From: Streptomyces sp. R21
Lineage (GTDB): Bacteria; Actinomycetota; Actinomycetes; Streptomycetales; Streptomycetaceae
Direction of reading: 5' to 3'
Assembly: GCF_041051975.1 (NCBI RefSeq)
Contig: NZ_CP163435.1
Location: forward strand, 248,001 to 312,000
DNA: 64,000 nt
Each line of letters opens with the position of its first letter. The first letter of the stretch is position 1. Under the pieces are notes generated by a model. The model made no database searches. It was not told the DNA's origin and saw only the letters and a list, made by a program, of their open reading frames with translations. Position numbers and translations under genes: made by a program. Of the stretch, positions 9,454-16,984 are shown in pieces.

Positions 9454-10224
9454 TCAGCCGCTGCCCAGCTTGAAGCCCACCCCGCGCACGGTCACGATCC
9501 ACCGGCTGTCCCCCAGCTTGCCGCGCAGGCTGCTGACATGGGTGTCGACGGTGCGCCGCGACCAGGAGTCGCCCCACACCTGCTGCAGCAGCTGGCGGCG
9601 CGGGATGACCGTGTCCGGGTGCGAGGCCAGCAGGCACAGCAGGTCGAACTCCTTGCGGGTCAGGGCGACTTCGACGCCGTCGACACTGGCCTCGCGGGAA
9701 TTGGGGTCGATGCGCAGCCGGCCGTGCCGGATCTCCTTGACGACGGCCGGCTGCCACTGCGCGCGGCGCAGCACGGCCTCGATGCGGGCCATCAGCTCGC
9801 GCAGCCCGAAGGGCTTGGTGACGTAGTCGTCGGCGCCCGCCTGCAGTCCCAGGACGCAGTCGAGTTCGGACTGCCGGGCGGTGACGATGATGACCGGCAC
9901 CCGGCTGACGGACCGGATGGCCCGGCACACCTCCAGCCCGTCCAGGTCGGGCAGTTCCAGCGCCAGCAGCACCAGGTCGACGTCGCCGTGCGCCTGCAGG
10001 GCGGCGCCGCCCCGGGTGACGCCGACCGGCTCGTGGCCGTGCCGGCGCAGCTGCGCCACCAGGGAGTCGGTGCGCTCCACGTCGGGGTCCACCACCAGCA
10101 CGCGCCGCCCCGGCGTAGCCGCCGCGGCGCGCGGCACGGGATACGGGGCCGAGGCGGTGTCCTTGACCAGCCGGAAGGACGGTGGCAGCGGGGTAGGGGG
10201 CTCAAGCAGCGACTGTGCCGACAT
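9454..10224 (-). CDS. Atypical OmpR/JadR1-like response regulator
   Basis: A 256-residue transcription factor with an N-terminal receiver domain and a C-terminal winged helix. The receiver has the acidic pocket (VVDPD) and the conserved lysine (VTKPFG). The phospho-acceptor position reads LVLLALELPDLDG, so the usual aspartate is alanine and normal phosphorylation is not expected. The DNA-binding part shows LTRKEFDLLCLLA and ends VRGVGFKLG. The start at 10224 is chosen for GGGGAGG about 10 bases upstream. No sensor kinase gene lies nearby. JadR1-type regulators of angucycline clusters are likewise atypical and respond to end products, so this is a good candidate for a cluster activator. Confidence 0.85.
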   Translation of the reverse strand: MSAQSLLEPPTPLPPSFRLVKDTASAPYPVPRAAAATPGRRVLVVDPDVERTDSLVAQLRRHGHEPVGVTRGGAALQAHGDVDLVLLALELPDLDGLEVCRAIRSVSRVPVIIVTARQSELDCVLGLQAGADDYVTKPFGLRELMARIEAVLRRAQWQPAVVKEIRHGRLRIDPNSREASVDGVEVALTRKEFDLLCLLASHPDTVIPRRQLLQQVWGDSWSRRTVDTHVSSLRGKLGDSRWIVTVRGVGFKLGSG

Positions 10225-10637
10225 CTGCGTCACGCCTCCCCAGCGTCCTGACACGGCCCGTGCGCGGCGGGTGCGCCGGCCGGGCGGACCCGGAACACAT
10301 CCCGGACCCGGACCCAAAACGGATCTCGGATCCGGGTCCGGCCGCGGCTTTCGGCCACGCTCCCGCTCCGCTTCGACCGTAGCGACCTGCGGTCGAGCCT
10401 CGATCCAGCGCGGGGCAGGCTGCGGCGGGCGCGGCACAGTCCCAAGGGTTGAGGGCTGTTGGCGATTGACTGCGCGCGGGTGCGTTCCGACGCACTCGAG
10501 TGGGTGGCCGGGCTGCGGTGCGTCCGGCGCCGGGTAAGGGAACGGGAGTTTCCCTGCCGCATGGGTGTCCTTTGTCGGTGGTGGTCGTTGGGTGGGTTGA
10601 GGGTTTCCTCGGCTGACGCGGGGACGGGGGTGAAAGG
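10225..10637. promoter_or_regulatory. Divergent intergenic region with inverted repeat, response regulator / TnpB
   Basis: This region should hold the response-regulator promoter. It contains an inverted repeat of CCGGACCCGGA (10302-10312) and TCCGGGTCCGG (10331-10341), 11 bp each with an 18-base loop, which could be an operator or a hairpin in the leader. The left boundary of the TnpB element probably also lies here but could not be placed. Confidence 0.45.
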
Positions 10638-12266
10638 GTGGGCGGGCTGCGGGAGATGGCGGCGCCGTTCGTTGCCCGGGGGCCGTCCGGTGTGGCGGTC
10701 CGCGACCGGTTCAAGCACCTGACGGCCGAGGACGAGAAGATGCTGCGCCTAGTCGGCGACCACCTCGGCTCACTCGCCTCGCGGGATCTGAAGGAGCGGT
10801 GCGCGGCCGGGCTGGAGCACGACAGCAAGCAGTGGGCGCACCGCAAGCGTGCCCTGACCAAGGAGTCCTCCTCCCGCTGGGCAGGCAGCATCACGAAGAC
10901 CAGCCACGATCAGTGGGCGCTCGCCCGGCGCGGGCAGCTCGCGCACATACAGAGCCTCGAAGCGGGGGTGCGCACGATCACGCACCGGCTGTCCCTCCCG
11001 CTGGGCGAGAAAGGCACCAACCGCGCTCCGGGCGGCTACCGCAGCAAACGGGAGTGGTTCGCCAAGGCCCGCCGCCAAGGCCTGCTGACCGATCGGCTCG
11101 AGGTGGCATGCCGGGACCGTGAGGCCGGACGCGTGTGCGTGGTGCGCGGCGGGAAGCGGCTGCTGAACACCCGCCACCATCTGGACACCGCCCGGCTCAC
11201 CGAAGCCGAGTGGCGGCAGCGGTGGCAGGCCGGGCGGCGGTTCCTCGCCGCCAACGGCGAGTCCGGCAGCCGGTTCGGCAACCAGACCATCCGTGTCACC
11301 CCCCACGGCGAGGTCTCCCTCAAGCTCCCGGCGCCGCTGGCGCACCTGGCCAACGCCCCGCACGGCCGGTACGTGCTCGCCGCCCGCGTGCGATTCGCGC
11401 ACCGGGGCGGGCAGTGGCGCGACCGCGTCACCGCTAACCGAGCGGTTGCCTACCGCATCCACGAGGACACCGTGCGGGGCCGCTGGTACCTGACAGCCTC
11501 GTGGACCATCTCCCCGGTCCAGACCGTCCCCCTGGCTGCGGCCCGCGTGGGCGGCCTGATCGGCGTGGACACCAACGCCGACCACCTCGCCGCCTGGCGT
11601 CTGGACGCCCACGGCAACCCCGTCGGCCAGCCGCTCCGGTTCGACTACGACCTCACCGGCATCGCCCAGCATCGCGACGCGCAGATCCGCCACGCGTTGC
11701 TCCGCCTGTTGCACTGGGCCAAGCGCCACGGGCTGGCGATCGCGGTCGAAGACCTCGACTTCACCGCCGAGACCACCCGCGAGAAACACGGCTGCAAGAA
11801 GCGCTTCCGCAAGCTGATCTCCGGCATGCCCGTGGCCAGGCTGCGGGCCCGGCTCGTGAGCATGGCGGCCGAACTCGGCATCACGATCATCGCCGTCGAT
11901 CCGGCCTACACCTCCAGGTGGGGCGCTCAGCACTGGCAGAAACCCCTCACCAGCACCACCAGGAAGACCACTCGCCACGACGCGGCCGCCGTGGCGATCG
12001 GCAGGCGCGCCCTGGGACACCCGATCCGGCGACGGACGACACCGCCCCCACAGCACCGGAGTGATGCTGTGGGGCATCGGACCGTCCAGGCCCGACCGGA
12101 GGCCCCGGGGCGTGAGGGAAACCGCCCCCGCATCCCCGGACCACGGACACGATCCGTGCCGCCCGGACGCGGAGCGAACGCGGTGGACCAGAACGCCCAA
12201 CACCGTTCGGGGCGTTCGGCTGAGCATGAGTCCTGGCAACAGGACTCACTCCCGCTCAGTCTCTAG
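10638..12266 (+). CDS. tnpB: TnpB-related RuvC-like protein (IS200/IS605 type)
   Basis: A 542-residue TnpB-related protein. Three RuvC-like catalytic motifs are visible: GVDTNADH (Asp), VAVEDLDF (Glu) and RHDAAAVAIG (Asp). The zinc-finger cysteines found between motifs II and III in most TnpB proteins are absent; that region reads YTSRWGAQHW. GTG at 10638 is the longest start, and ATG at 10656 is an in-frame alternative. No tnpA transposase is nearby, so mobility would need help in trans. TnpB proteins are RNA-guided nucleases whose guide RNA usually overlaps the 3' end of the gene, and a strong hairpin lies exactly there. The gene ends at the last base pairs of the convergent GNAT gene. Confidence 0.8.
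   Translation: MGGLREMAAPFVARGPSGVAVRDRFKHLTAEDEKMLRLVGDHLGSLASRDLKERCAAGLEHDSKQWAHRKRALTKESSSRWAGSITKTSHDQWALARRGQLAHIQSLEAGVRTITHRLSLPLGEKGTNRAPGGYRSKREWFAKARRQGLLTDRLEVACRDREAGRVCVVRGGKRLLNTRHHLDTARLTEAEWRQRWQAGRRFLAANGESGSRFGNQTIRVTPHGEVSLKLPAPLAHLANAPHGRYVLAARVRFAHRGGQWRDRVTANRAVAYRIHEDTVRGRWYLTASWTISPVQTVPLAAARVGGLIGVDTNADHLAAWRLDAHGNPVGQPLRFDYDLTGIAQHRDAQIRHALLRLLHWAKRHGLAIAVEDLDFTAETTREKHGCKKRFRKLISGMPVARLRARLVSMAAELGITIIAVDPAYTSRWGAQHWQKPLTSTTRKTTRHDAAAVAIGRRALGHPIRRRTTPPPQHRSDAVGHRTVQARPEAPGREGNRPRIPGPRTRSVPPGRGANAVDQNAQHRSGRSAEHESWQQDSLPLSL
12220..12259 (+). ncRNA. Putative omegaRNA scaffold hairpin / right end of TnpB element
   Basis: A nested hairpin covers the last codons of the TnpB gene. 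The outer arms are CTGAGC (12220-12225) and GCTCAG (12254-12259). The inner arms are GAGTCCTG (12228-12235) and CAGGACTC (12240-12247), closed by a GCAA tetraloop of the GNRA type. This placement is typical of TnpB omegaRNA scaffolds and right ends. The guide would then begin just after 12259. This is an inference from structure and position. Confidence 0.5.
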
Positions 12267-12670
12267 GAACAGTTGAGGACCCATGCCGAGTGGTGCGGGG
12301 TGAATCCGATGTGCGGGTAGTACGCGGCGGCGGCGGGCGCCGACAGCAGCACGATCTTCGCGGTCGGGGCCTCCTTGGCGGTCGCGTCGATCAGGGCGCG
12401 GCCGATCCCGGAGTGCTGGTGGGAGCCGGCCACCGCGATGTCGGAGAGGTAGGTGACGTAGGCGAAGTCGGACACGCTGCGGGCGATGCCGATCAGGGTG
12501 CCGTCGGCGTCCCGGGCGACCAGGACCAGGTTGGCATTGTGGACCATGGCGGCCATCCGCGGCCGGTCCTGGACGGGGCGCCGCTCGCCCAGGCCCGAGG
12601 AGCGGTACACCTCCAGTACCTCGTCCAGGTCGAGGGCGGTGGGGTCGGCCCGTTCAATCGTCCAGCTCAC
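12263..12670 (-). CDS. GNAT N-acetyltransferase, FzmQ/KinN-like
   Basis: A 135-residue acetyltransferase of the GNAT fold. The acetyl-CoA loop is visible as HQHSGIGRALI and the C-terminal part has AAAAYYPHIGF. The start is a GTG at 12670, overlapping the lyase gene by 17 bases, so the two are translationally coupled. In fosfazinomycin and kinamycin pathways the homologue N-acetylates hydrazinosuccinate before the lyase step. Its place at the end of the hydrazine cassette fits that role. Its own substrate has not been tested. Confidence 0.82.
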   Translation of the reverse strand: MSWTIERADPTALDLDEVLEVYRSSGLGERRPVQDRPRMAAMVHNANLVLVARDADGTLIGIARSVSDFAYVTYLSDIAVAGSHQHSGIGRALIDATAKEAPTAKIVLLSAPAAAAYYPHIGFTPHHSAWVLNCS

Positions 12671-13940
12671 GGAGCATCTCCAATCGGCTGCGCAGTACGT
12701 CGTGGTGGGTGAGGAAACGCTCGGGCCCCAGCCGGCCGGGGTCGATGCCCTCGGCGGCGAGGGAGGCGGTGAAGTGCTGTCCGGTGGTGATCGTATGGTT
12801 CGCGGCGGCCTGCACCGCGCGGTAGGCGCGCTCGCGTTCCATGCCCTCGCCCAGCAGGCCGGCCAGGACCGGGGAGCTGTAGATGAGGCCGTCGGTGTGG
12901 TCGATGTGGGCGCGCATCCGCTGCGGGTGGACGGTCAGCGAGGCCACCAGGTCGGCTGCCCGGGTGGCCTGGAAGTGGCCCACGCACAGGCTGTCGGGCA
13001 GGATGACCCGCTCCACCGACTGGTGGGCCAGGTCGCGTTCGTGCCACAGCGCCACGTTCTCCAGTGCCGCGCCGGCGTGGCTGCGCAGCAGCCGGGCCAG
13101 GCCGCACAGCCGTTCGCTGGTGGTGGGGTTGCGTTTGTGGGGCATGGCGCTGGAGCCCTGGTAGGCGGTGGTGCGCTGTTCCTCGACCTCGCGGACCTCG
13201 GTGCGCTGCAGCAGCCGCATCTCCAGGGCGATCTGTTCGATGCAGGCGCCCAGGGTGGCCACCGCCTGCACCAGCTGGGCGTGCCGGTCGCGGGCGACGA
13301 CCTGGCTGGGCACCGGCTCGACGCCGAGGCCGAGTTCCCGGCACACGTGGGCCTCGACATAGGGGTCGATCAGCGCGTAGGTGCCGACCGAGCCGGAGAC
13401 GGTGCCCACCGCGACGGCGTCGCGGGCCGCTTTGAGGCGGGTCAGGGAGCGGTCGACGGCGAAGGCGTAGCCGCCGAGTTTGTGCCCGAAGGTGGTGGGC
13501 TCGGCGTGGATGCCGTGGGTGCGGCCGACCATCACCGTGTCCCAGTGCGCCAGGGCCCGTTCGACCAGCACGCGGCGCAGCTGCCGTCCGGCGCCCAGCA
13601 GCAGGTCGGTGGCGCGGGCCAGGGTGTGGCCCAGGGCCGTGTCGACCAGGTCGTAGCTGGTCATGCCGTGGTGGACCCAGCGGGCCGAGGCGTCGGGGAG
13701 GTCCTCGCAGTAGGCGGCGAGGAAGGACAGCACCTCGTGGTCGCGGTCCTTCTCGATCTCGGCGACCCGGGCGGCCGAGGGGATGCGGGCGCGGCGCATG
13801 TCCTCGAGGGCTTCCTTGGGGACGTGGCCGAGTTCGACCTGGGCCTCGGTGGCGAGGATCTCGACCCGCACCCAGGTGGTGTAGCGCGACTGGTCGGTGA
13901 AGAGGTCCGCCATTTCGGGCAGGCAGTAGCGGGGAATCAT
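12654..13940 (-). CDS. Adenylosuccinate lyase-like enzyme, FzmR/KinM-like
   Basis: A 428-residue member of the aspartase/fumarase superfamily. It keeps the signature GSSAMPHKRNP and the conserved TSYDLVDTALG and GRTHGIHAEP regions, and its length is normal for the family. In hydrazine-forming pathways the homologue removes fumarate from N-acetylhydrazinosuccinate to give acetylhydrazine. It is probably not the purine-pathway enzyme, because it sits between the glutamine synthetase-like and GNAT genes of the cassette. A GC-rich hairpin separates it from the upstream synthetase gene. Confidence 0.87.
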   Translation of the reverse strand: MIPRYCLPEMADLFTDQSRYTTWVRVEILATEAQVELGHVPKEALEDMRRARIPSAARVAEIEKDRDHEVLSFLAAYCEDLPDASARWVHHGMTSYDLVDTALGHTLARATDLLLGAGRQLRRVLVERALAHWDTVMVGRTHGIHAEPTTFGHKLGGYAFAVDRSLTRLKAARDAVAVGTVSGSVGTYALIDPYVEAHVCRELGLGVEPVPSQVVARDRHAQLVQAVATLGACIEQIALEMRLLQRTEVREVEEQRTTAYQGSSAMPHKRNPTTSERLCGLARLLRSHAGAALENVALWHERDLAHQSVERVILPDSLCVGHFQATRAADLVASLTVHPQRMRAHIDHTDGLIYSSPVLAGLLGEGMERERAYRAVQAAANHTITTGQHFTASLAAEGIDPGRLGPERFLTHHDVLRSRLEMLRELDD

Positions 13941-13990
13941 CTCTCAAGCCTTCGTCCGGGGGCCGGTGAGGGGGATGCGGTGGCGGGGTG

Positions 13991-14027
13991 GGGGTCCGGT
14001 GCGGTGACCTCGGCCGCACCGGACCCC
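13991..14027 (-). terminator. Hairpin between GS-like and lyase genes
   Basis: Perfect 14-bp arms (13991-14004 and 14014-14027) with a 9-base loop lie in the 104-base gap after the synthetase stop. They could attenuate or terminate transcription part-way through the cassette. Confidence 0.5.
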
Positions 14028-14044
14028 GGTTCGGGGCGCTTCCC

Positions 14045-15559
14045 TCAGTACGCCCCGAAGTACTCGCGCTGCTCCCACTCGGTGACGCGTCCCGGCGGCG
14101 GTGCGGCCTGCTCGCACCATGCCGTGAAGCGGTTCAGCTCGCTCTGCTTGAGTTTGGCCAGGCAGGCGGCGAGCGGCGCGCCGAGCAGCTGGGCGGCGCG
14201 GCCTGCGGTGAAGGCGTCCAGGGCCTCGTCCAGGGACTGCGGCACGATCTGGCCGGGCCCGTCCCCGGGCCCGTCGCCGGGCCCCTGTCCCGGTGCGGTG
14301 GCGGCGGTGATGCCGTCCAGGCCGGCGAACAGCTGGGCGGCGATGTTGAGATAGGGGTTGGCGCAGGGCTCGCCCATCCGGTTTTCGATGTGGGCGAGCG
14401 TGCCGCTGCCGACGACGCGGAGCATCGCGGTGCGGTCCTCGACGCTCACGCCCGCGCGGGTCGGCGCGAGGGCGTGCTCGGCGGCCAGGCGCCGGTAGCC
14501 GTTGACGGTGGGCACCGACAGCAGGCACAGCTCGCGTGCCCAGGACAGCAGGCCCTCGGCGTAGGCCTTGCCCTGCGGGGACAGGCCGCCGGACAGGCCC
14601 TCGGCGCTGAAGAGGTTGCGGCCGCCGGCGCGGTGCACGACGGACTGGTTGAGGTGCCAGCCGCTGGGGTCGGCGGCCTCCAGCAGCGGCTGGGACATGA
14701 AGGAGGCGTGGTAGCCGCGGCGTGCGCAGAACCGTTTGGTGCAGGTGCGGAACAGCAGCATCGCGTCGGCCGCGTCCAGTGCCGACATCGGGCTGAAGGT
14801 GGTCTCCACCTGGCCCGGTCCCGACTCGTGCTCCATCGACCGAAGCGGCAGGCCCAGTTTGAGCAGGTGCAGGGCCAGATGGTCGGTGACGGGGGCGACG
14901 GTGTCGTAGGCGGCGTCGAGGTTGAACTGGTAGCCGGCGTTGACGGCGGCCACCCGCGGCGCCTGGCCCTGGCGGCCGAAGCCGTTGCCCTGGTTGCCGG
15001 GCTGGTCATCGAGGCGGCGGGTGAGGTACCACTCGACCTCCAGGCCGAGCGCGGGCGCGAGGTCCTGCTGGGCGTAGCGGTCAAGGACGCGGCGCAGCAC
15101 GGCGCGTGCGGACAGCGGGTGCGGGCTGCCGTCGCGCAGGTACTCGTCGCCGATCACCCAGGCGGTGCGCGGGCCGCGGCCGGGCAGCACCTGGAAGGTG
15201 GCCGGGTCGGGCACCAGCAGGAAGTTTCCGGCGCCGGCGATCTCGTCGACGCCGATGCCGTGTTCGCCCAGGAAGTCGACGGCGACGGCGTGCCCGGTGT
15301 CGAACAGGAACGGGCCGGGGCTGAAGTTCATGCCGTTGCGCAGTACGGAACGGAAGGCCTGGGCGGTCAGTGTCTTGGAGCGGGCCAGCCCGTGCGGGTC
15401 GCCGAAGGCCACCCGTACGAGGTCGACCTCGTCGAGGGCGGCCTCGATGCGTTCGGCCGCGGCCAGTTGCTCGGCGTTCCACAGCCCGTGGTCGGCGACG
15501 AACGAGGTGCGCCCCGCGCTGCCCTCCGTGAAGGGGGTGGACCATGACCTGGCATACAT
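14045..15559 (-). CDS. Glutamine synthetase-like ligase (glutamylhydrazine formation), FzmN/KinL-like
   Basis: A 504-residue glutamine-synthetase-fold ligase. Visible landmarks are LGLEVEWYL, the GPGQVETTFSP segment that carries metal- and glutamate-binding residues, and NGYRRL. A Gly-Pro-Asp repeat (GPGDGPGDGPG) inserts near residue 425. In fosfazinomycin and kinamycin biosynthesis this homologue joins hydrazine to the side-chain carboxylate of glutamate using ATP, giving glutamylhydrazine. The gene starts 4 bases after the amidase stop, so the two are co-transcribed. A role in ammonia assimilation is unlikely given the divergent sequence and the neighbours. Confidence 0.87.
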   Translation of the reverse strand: MYARSWSTPFTEGSAGRTSFVADHGLWNAEQLAAAERIEAALDEVDLVRVAFGDPHGLARSKTLTAQAFRSVLRNGMNFSPGPFLFDTGHAVAVDFLGEHGIGVDEIAGAGNFLLVPDPATFQVLPGRGPRTAWVIGDEYLRDGSPHPLSARAVLRRVLDRYAQQDLAPALGLEVEWYLTRRLDDQPGNQGNGFGRQGQAPRVAAVNAGYQFNLDAAYDTVAPVTDHLALHLLKLGLPLRSMEHESGPGQVETTFSPMSALDAADAMLLFRTCTKRFCARRGYHASFMSQPLLEAADPSGWHLNQSVVHRAGGRNLFSAEGLSGGLSPQGKAYAEGLLSWARELCLLSVPTVNGYRRLAAEHALAPTRAGVSVEDRTAMLRVVGSGTLAHIENRMGEPCANPYLNIAAQLFAGLDGITAATAPGQGPGDGPGDGPGQIVPQSLDEALDAFTAGRAAQLLGAPLAACLAKLKQSELNRFTAWCEQAAPPPGRVTEWEQREYFGAY

Positions 15560-15562
15560 GGT

Positions 15563-16984
15563 TCAGAGCGTCCTTTCACCGAGGGAAACAGGGGTGCGGC
15601 CGGGCGCGGGCGGGTGCGGCAGCGGTGCCAGCAGCGCCTCCAGGCGGCGGGCCACGGTCAGCACGAGGTCATCGGCGCCGACCGGGCCGACCAGCTGCAC
15701 CCCGGCCGGCAGCCCGGCCGGGGTCAGCCCGGCGGGCAGCGACACGGCGGGCTGGCCCGTCATGTTGTAGGGGTAGGAGGCGGGCGCCCACGCCAGCCAC
15801 ATCAGGTCGCGGGCATCGGCCGCCCACGAGGGGCCGATGGCGTCGGCGGCGAACGGCTCGACGGGCACGGTCGCCATGGCCAGCAGGTCGTAGCGGTCCA
15901 TGACGGAGCGCAGGGTGGCGCGCAGGTTCTGGCGCACCTGTTCGGCCTGGATGACCCGCACCCCGGTGAGGGTGCGCCCGTGGCGGACGACCTCGAGGCG
16001 GCCCGGGTCGCACCACGCCTCGTGCTCGGGCGGGGTGCCAGCCGCCTCGGTGGCGGCCAGCAGGTCGACGACGGCCGGGTAGAGGTTCTGGCAGCGCACC
16101 TCCACCTCCTCCACCCGGTGCCCCTCACCGGCCAGCGCGTCGCGGGCCTGCTCGGTGACGTGGCGGATCTCCGGGGTGGTGCCCTCGTACTCGATCCAGC
16201 CGATCCGCAGGGCGCGCATGTCGCGCGGGGAGTCCAGCGAGCCCAGCCCGGAGTCCGGGTCGGTGGGATGCGGGCCGGCGATGACCTGCCCGAGCAGCCC
16301 CGCGTCGGCGACGCTGCGGGCGAGGGGGCCCTGGTGGGCGAGCCGGTCGGCGCCGCTGGGGAAGTAGGGCACGCGGCCGTAGGACGGCTTGTAGCCGACC
16401 ACGCCGCAGAACGCGGCCGGGATCCGGATCGAGCCGGACCCGTCGGTGCCCAGCGCGCCCTCGCACAGCCCGGTCGCCACCGCCGCGCCCGCCCCGCCGC
16501 TGGAGCCGCCCGCGGTCAGGTGCGGGTCGTAGGGGTTGCGGGTGGGCGCGGCGACGCGTCCCACCGTCGAGGCGCTCCAGCCGAACTCGGACGTGGTGGT
16601 CTTGCCGACGACGATCGCGCCCGCCGCGCGCAGCCGGGCCACCGCCGGGGCGTCCTCGCGCGGGCGGTCGTTGGGCAGCAGCGAGCCGCGTGTGGTGGGC
16701 AGGTCGCGGGTCTGCAGCAGGTCCTTGACGGAGACCGTGACGCCCAGCAGCGGCCGCTCCCACCACGCCTCCCGGCCGCGCTCTTGGATGAGGGCGTCGG
16801 CGTGTTCGGCCGCTTTGAGGGCCTCCTCGCCCGCGACGGCGACGTACGCGCCCAGCTCGTCGTGCTCGCGGATGGCGGCCAGCACGGAGCGGACGTGTTC
16901 GACGGCGGTGAGCTCGCCCCGGGACAGCAGTTCCTTGGTGCGGGTGATGCCGCGCGCGCCGGCGCCGGGGGGGTCAGGATGCAC
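15563..16984 (-). CDS. Amidase (amidase signature family), FzmO/KinK-like
   Basis: A 473-residue amidase. The Ser-cisSer-Lys triad is visible: lysine in VSVKDLL, a serine in AGGSSGG and the nucleophile region GTDGSGSIRIPAAFCG. The GTG start at 16984 overlaps the preceding gene by 11 bases, so the two are translationally coupled. In the hydrazine pathways the homologous amidase acts on acyl-hydrazides, either releasing hydrazine from acetylhydrazine or hydrolysing glutamylhydrazine. Which of these applies here cannot be seen from the sequence. Confidence 0.87.
   Translation of the reverse strand: MHPDPPGAGARGITRTKELLSRGELTAVEHVRSVLAAIREHDELGAYVAVAGEEALKAAEHADALIQERGREAWWERPLLGVTVSVKDLLQTRDLPTTRGSLLPNDRPREDAPAVARLRAAGAIVVGKTTTSEFGWSASTVGRVAAPTRNPYDPHLTAGGSSGGAGAAVATGLCEGALGTDGSGSIRIPAAFCGVVGYKPSYGRVPYFPSGADRLAHQGPLARSVADAGLLGQVIAGPHPTDPDSGLGSLDSPRDMRALRIGWIEYEGTTPEIRHVTEQARDALAGEGHRVEEVEVRCQNLYPAVVDLLAATEAAGTPPEHEAWCDPGRLEVVRHGRTLTGVRVIQAEQVRQNLRATLRSVMDRYDLLAMATVPVEPFAADAIGPSWAADARDLMWLAWAPASYPYNMTGQPAVSLPAGLTPAGLPAGVQLVGPVGADDLVLTVARRLEALLAPLPHPPAPGRTPVSLGERTL

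Noticed and set aside
10770..12239. 489-codon minus-strand frame opposite TnpB 1
   Set aside because: It lacks any family motif and the plus-strand frame has RuvC-like motifs in the right order.
12654..13940. Housekeeping purB (adenylosuccinate lyase)
   Set aside because: The protein is coupled to GNAT and follows GS-like, amidase and ferredoxin genes, the hydrazine cassette order.
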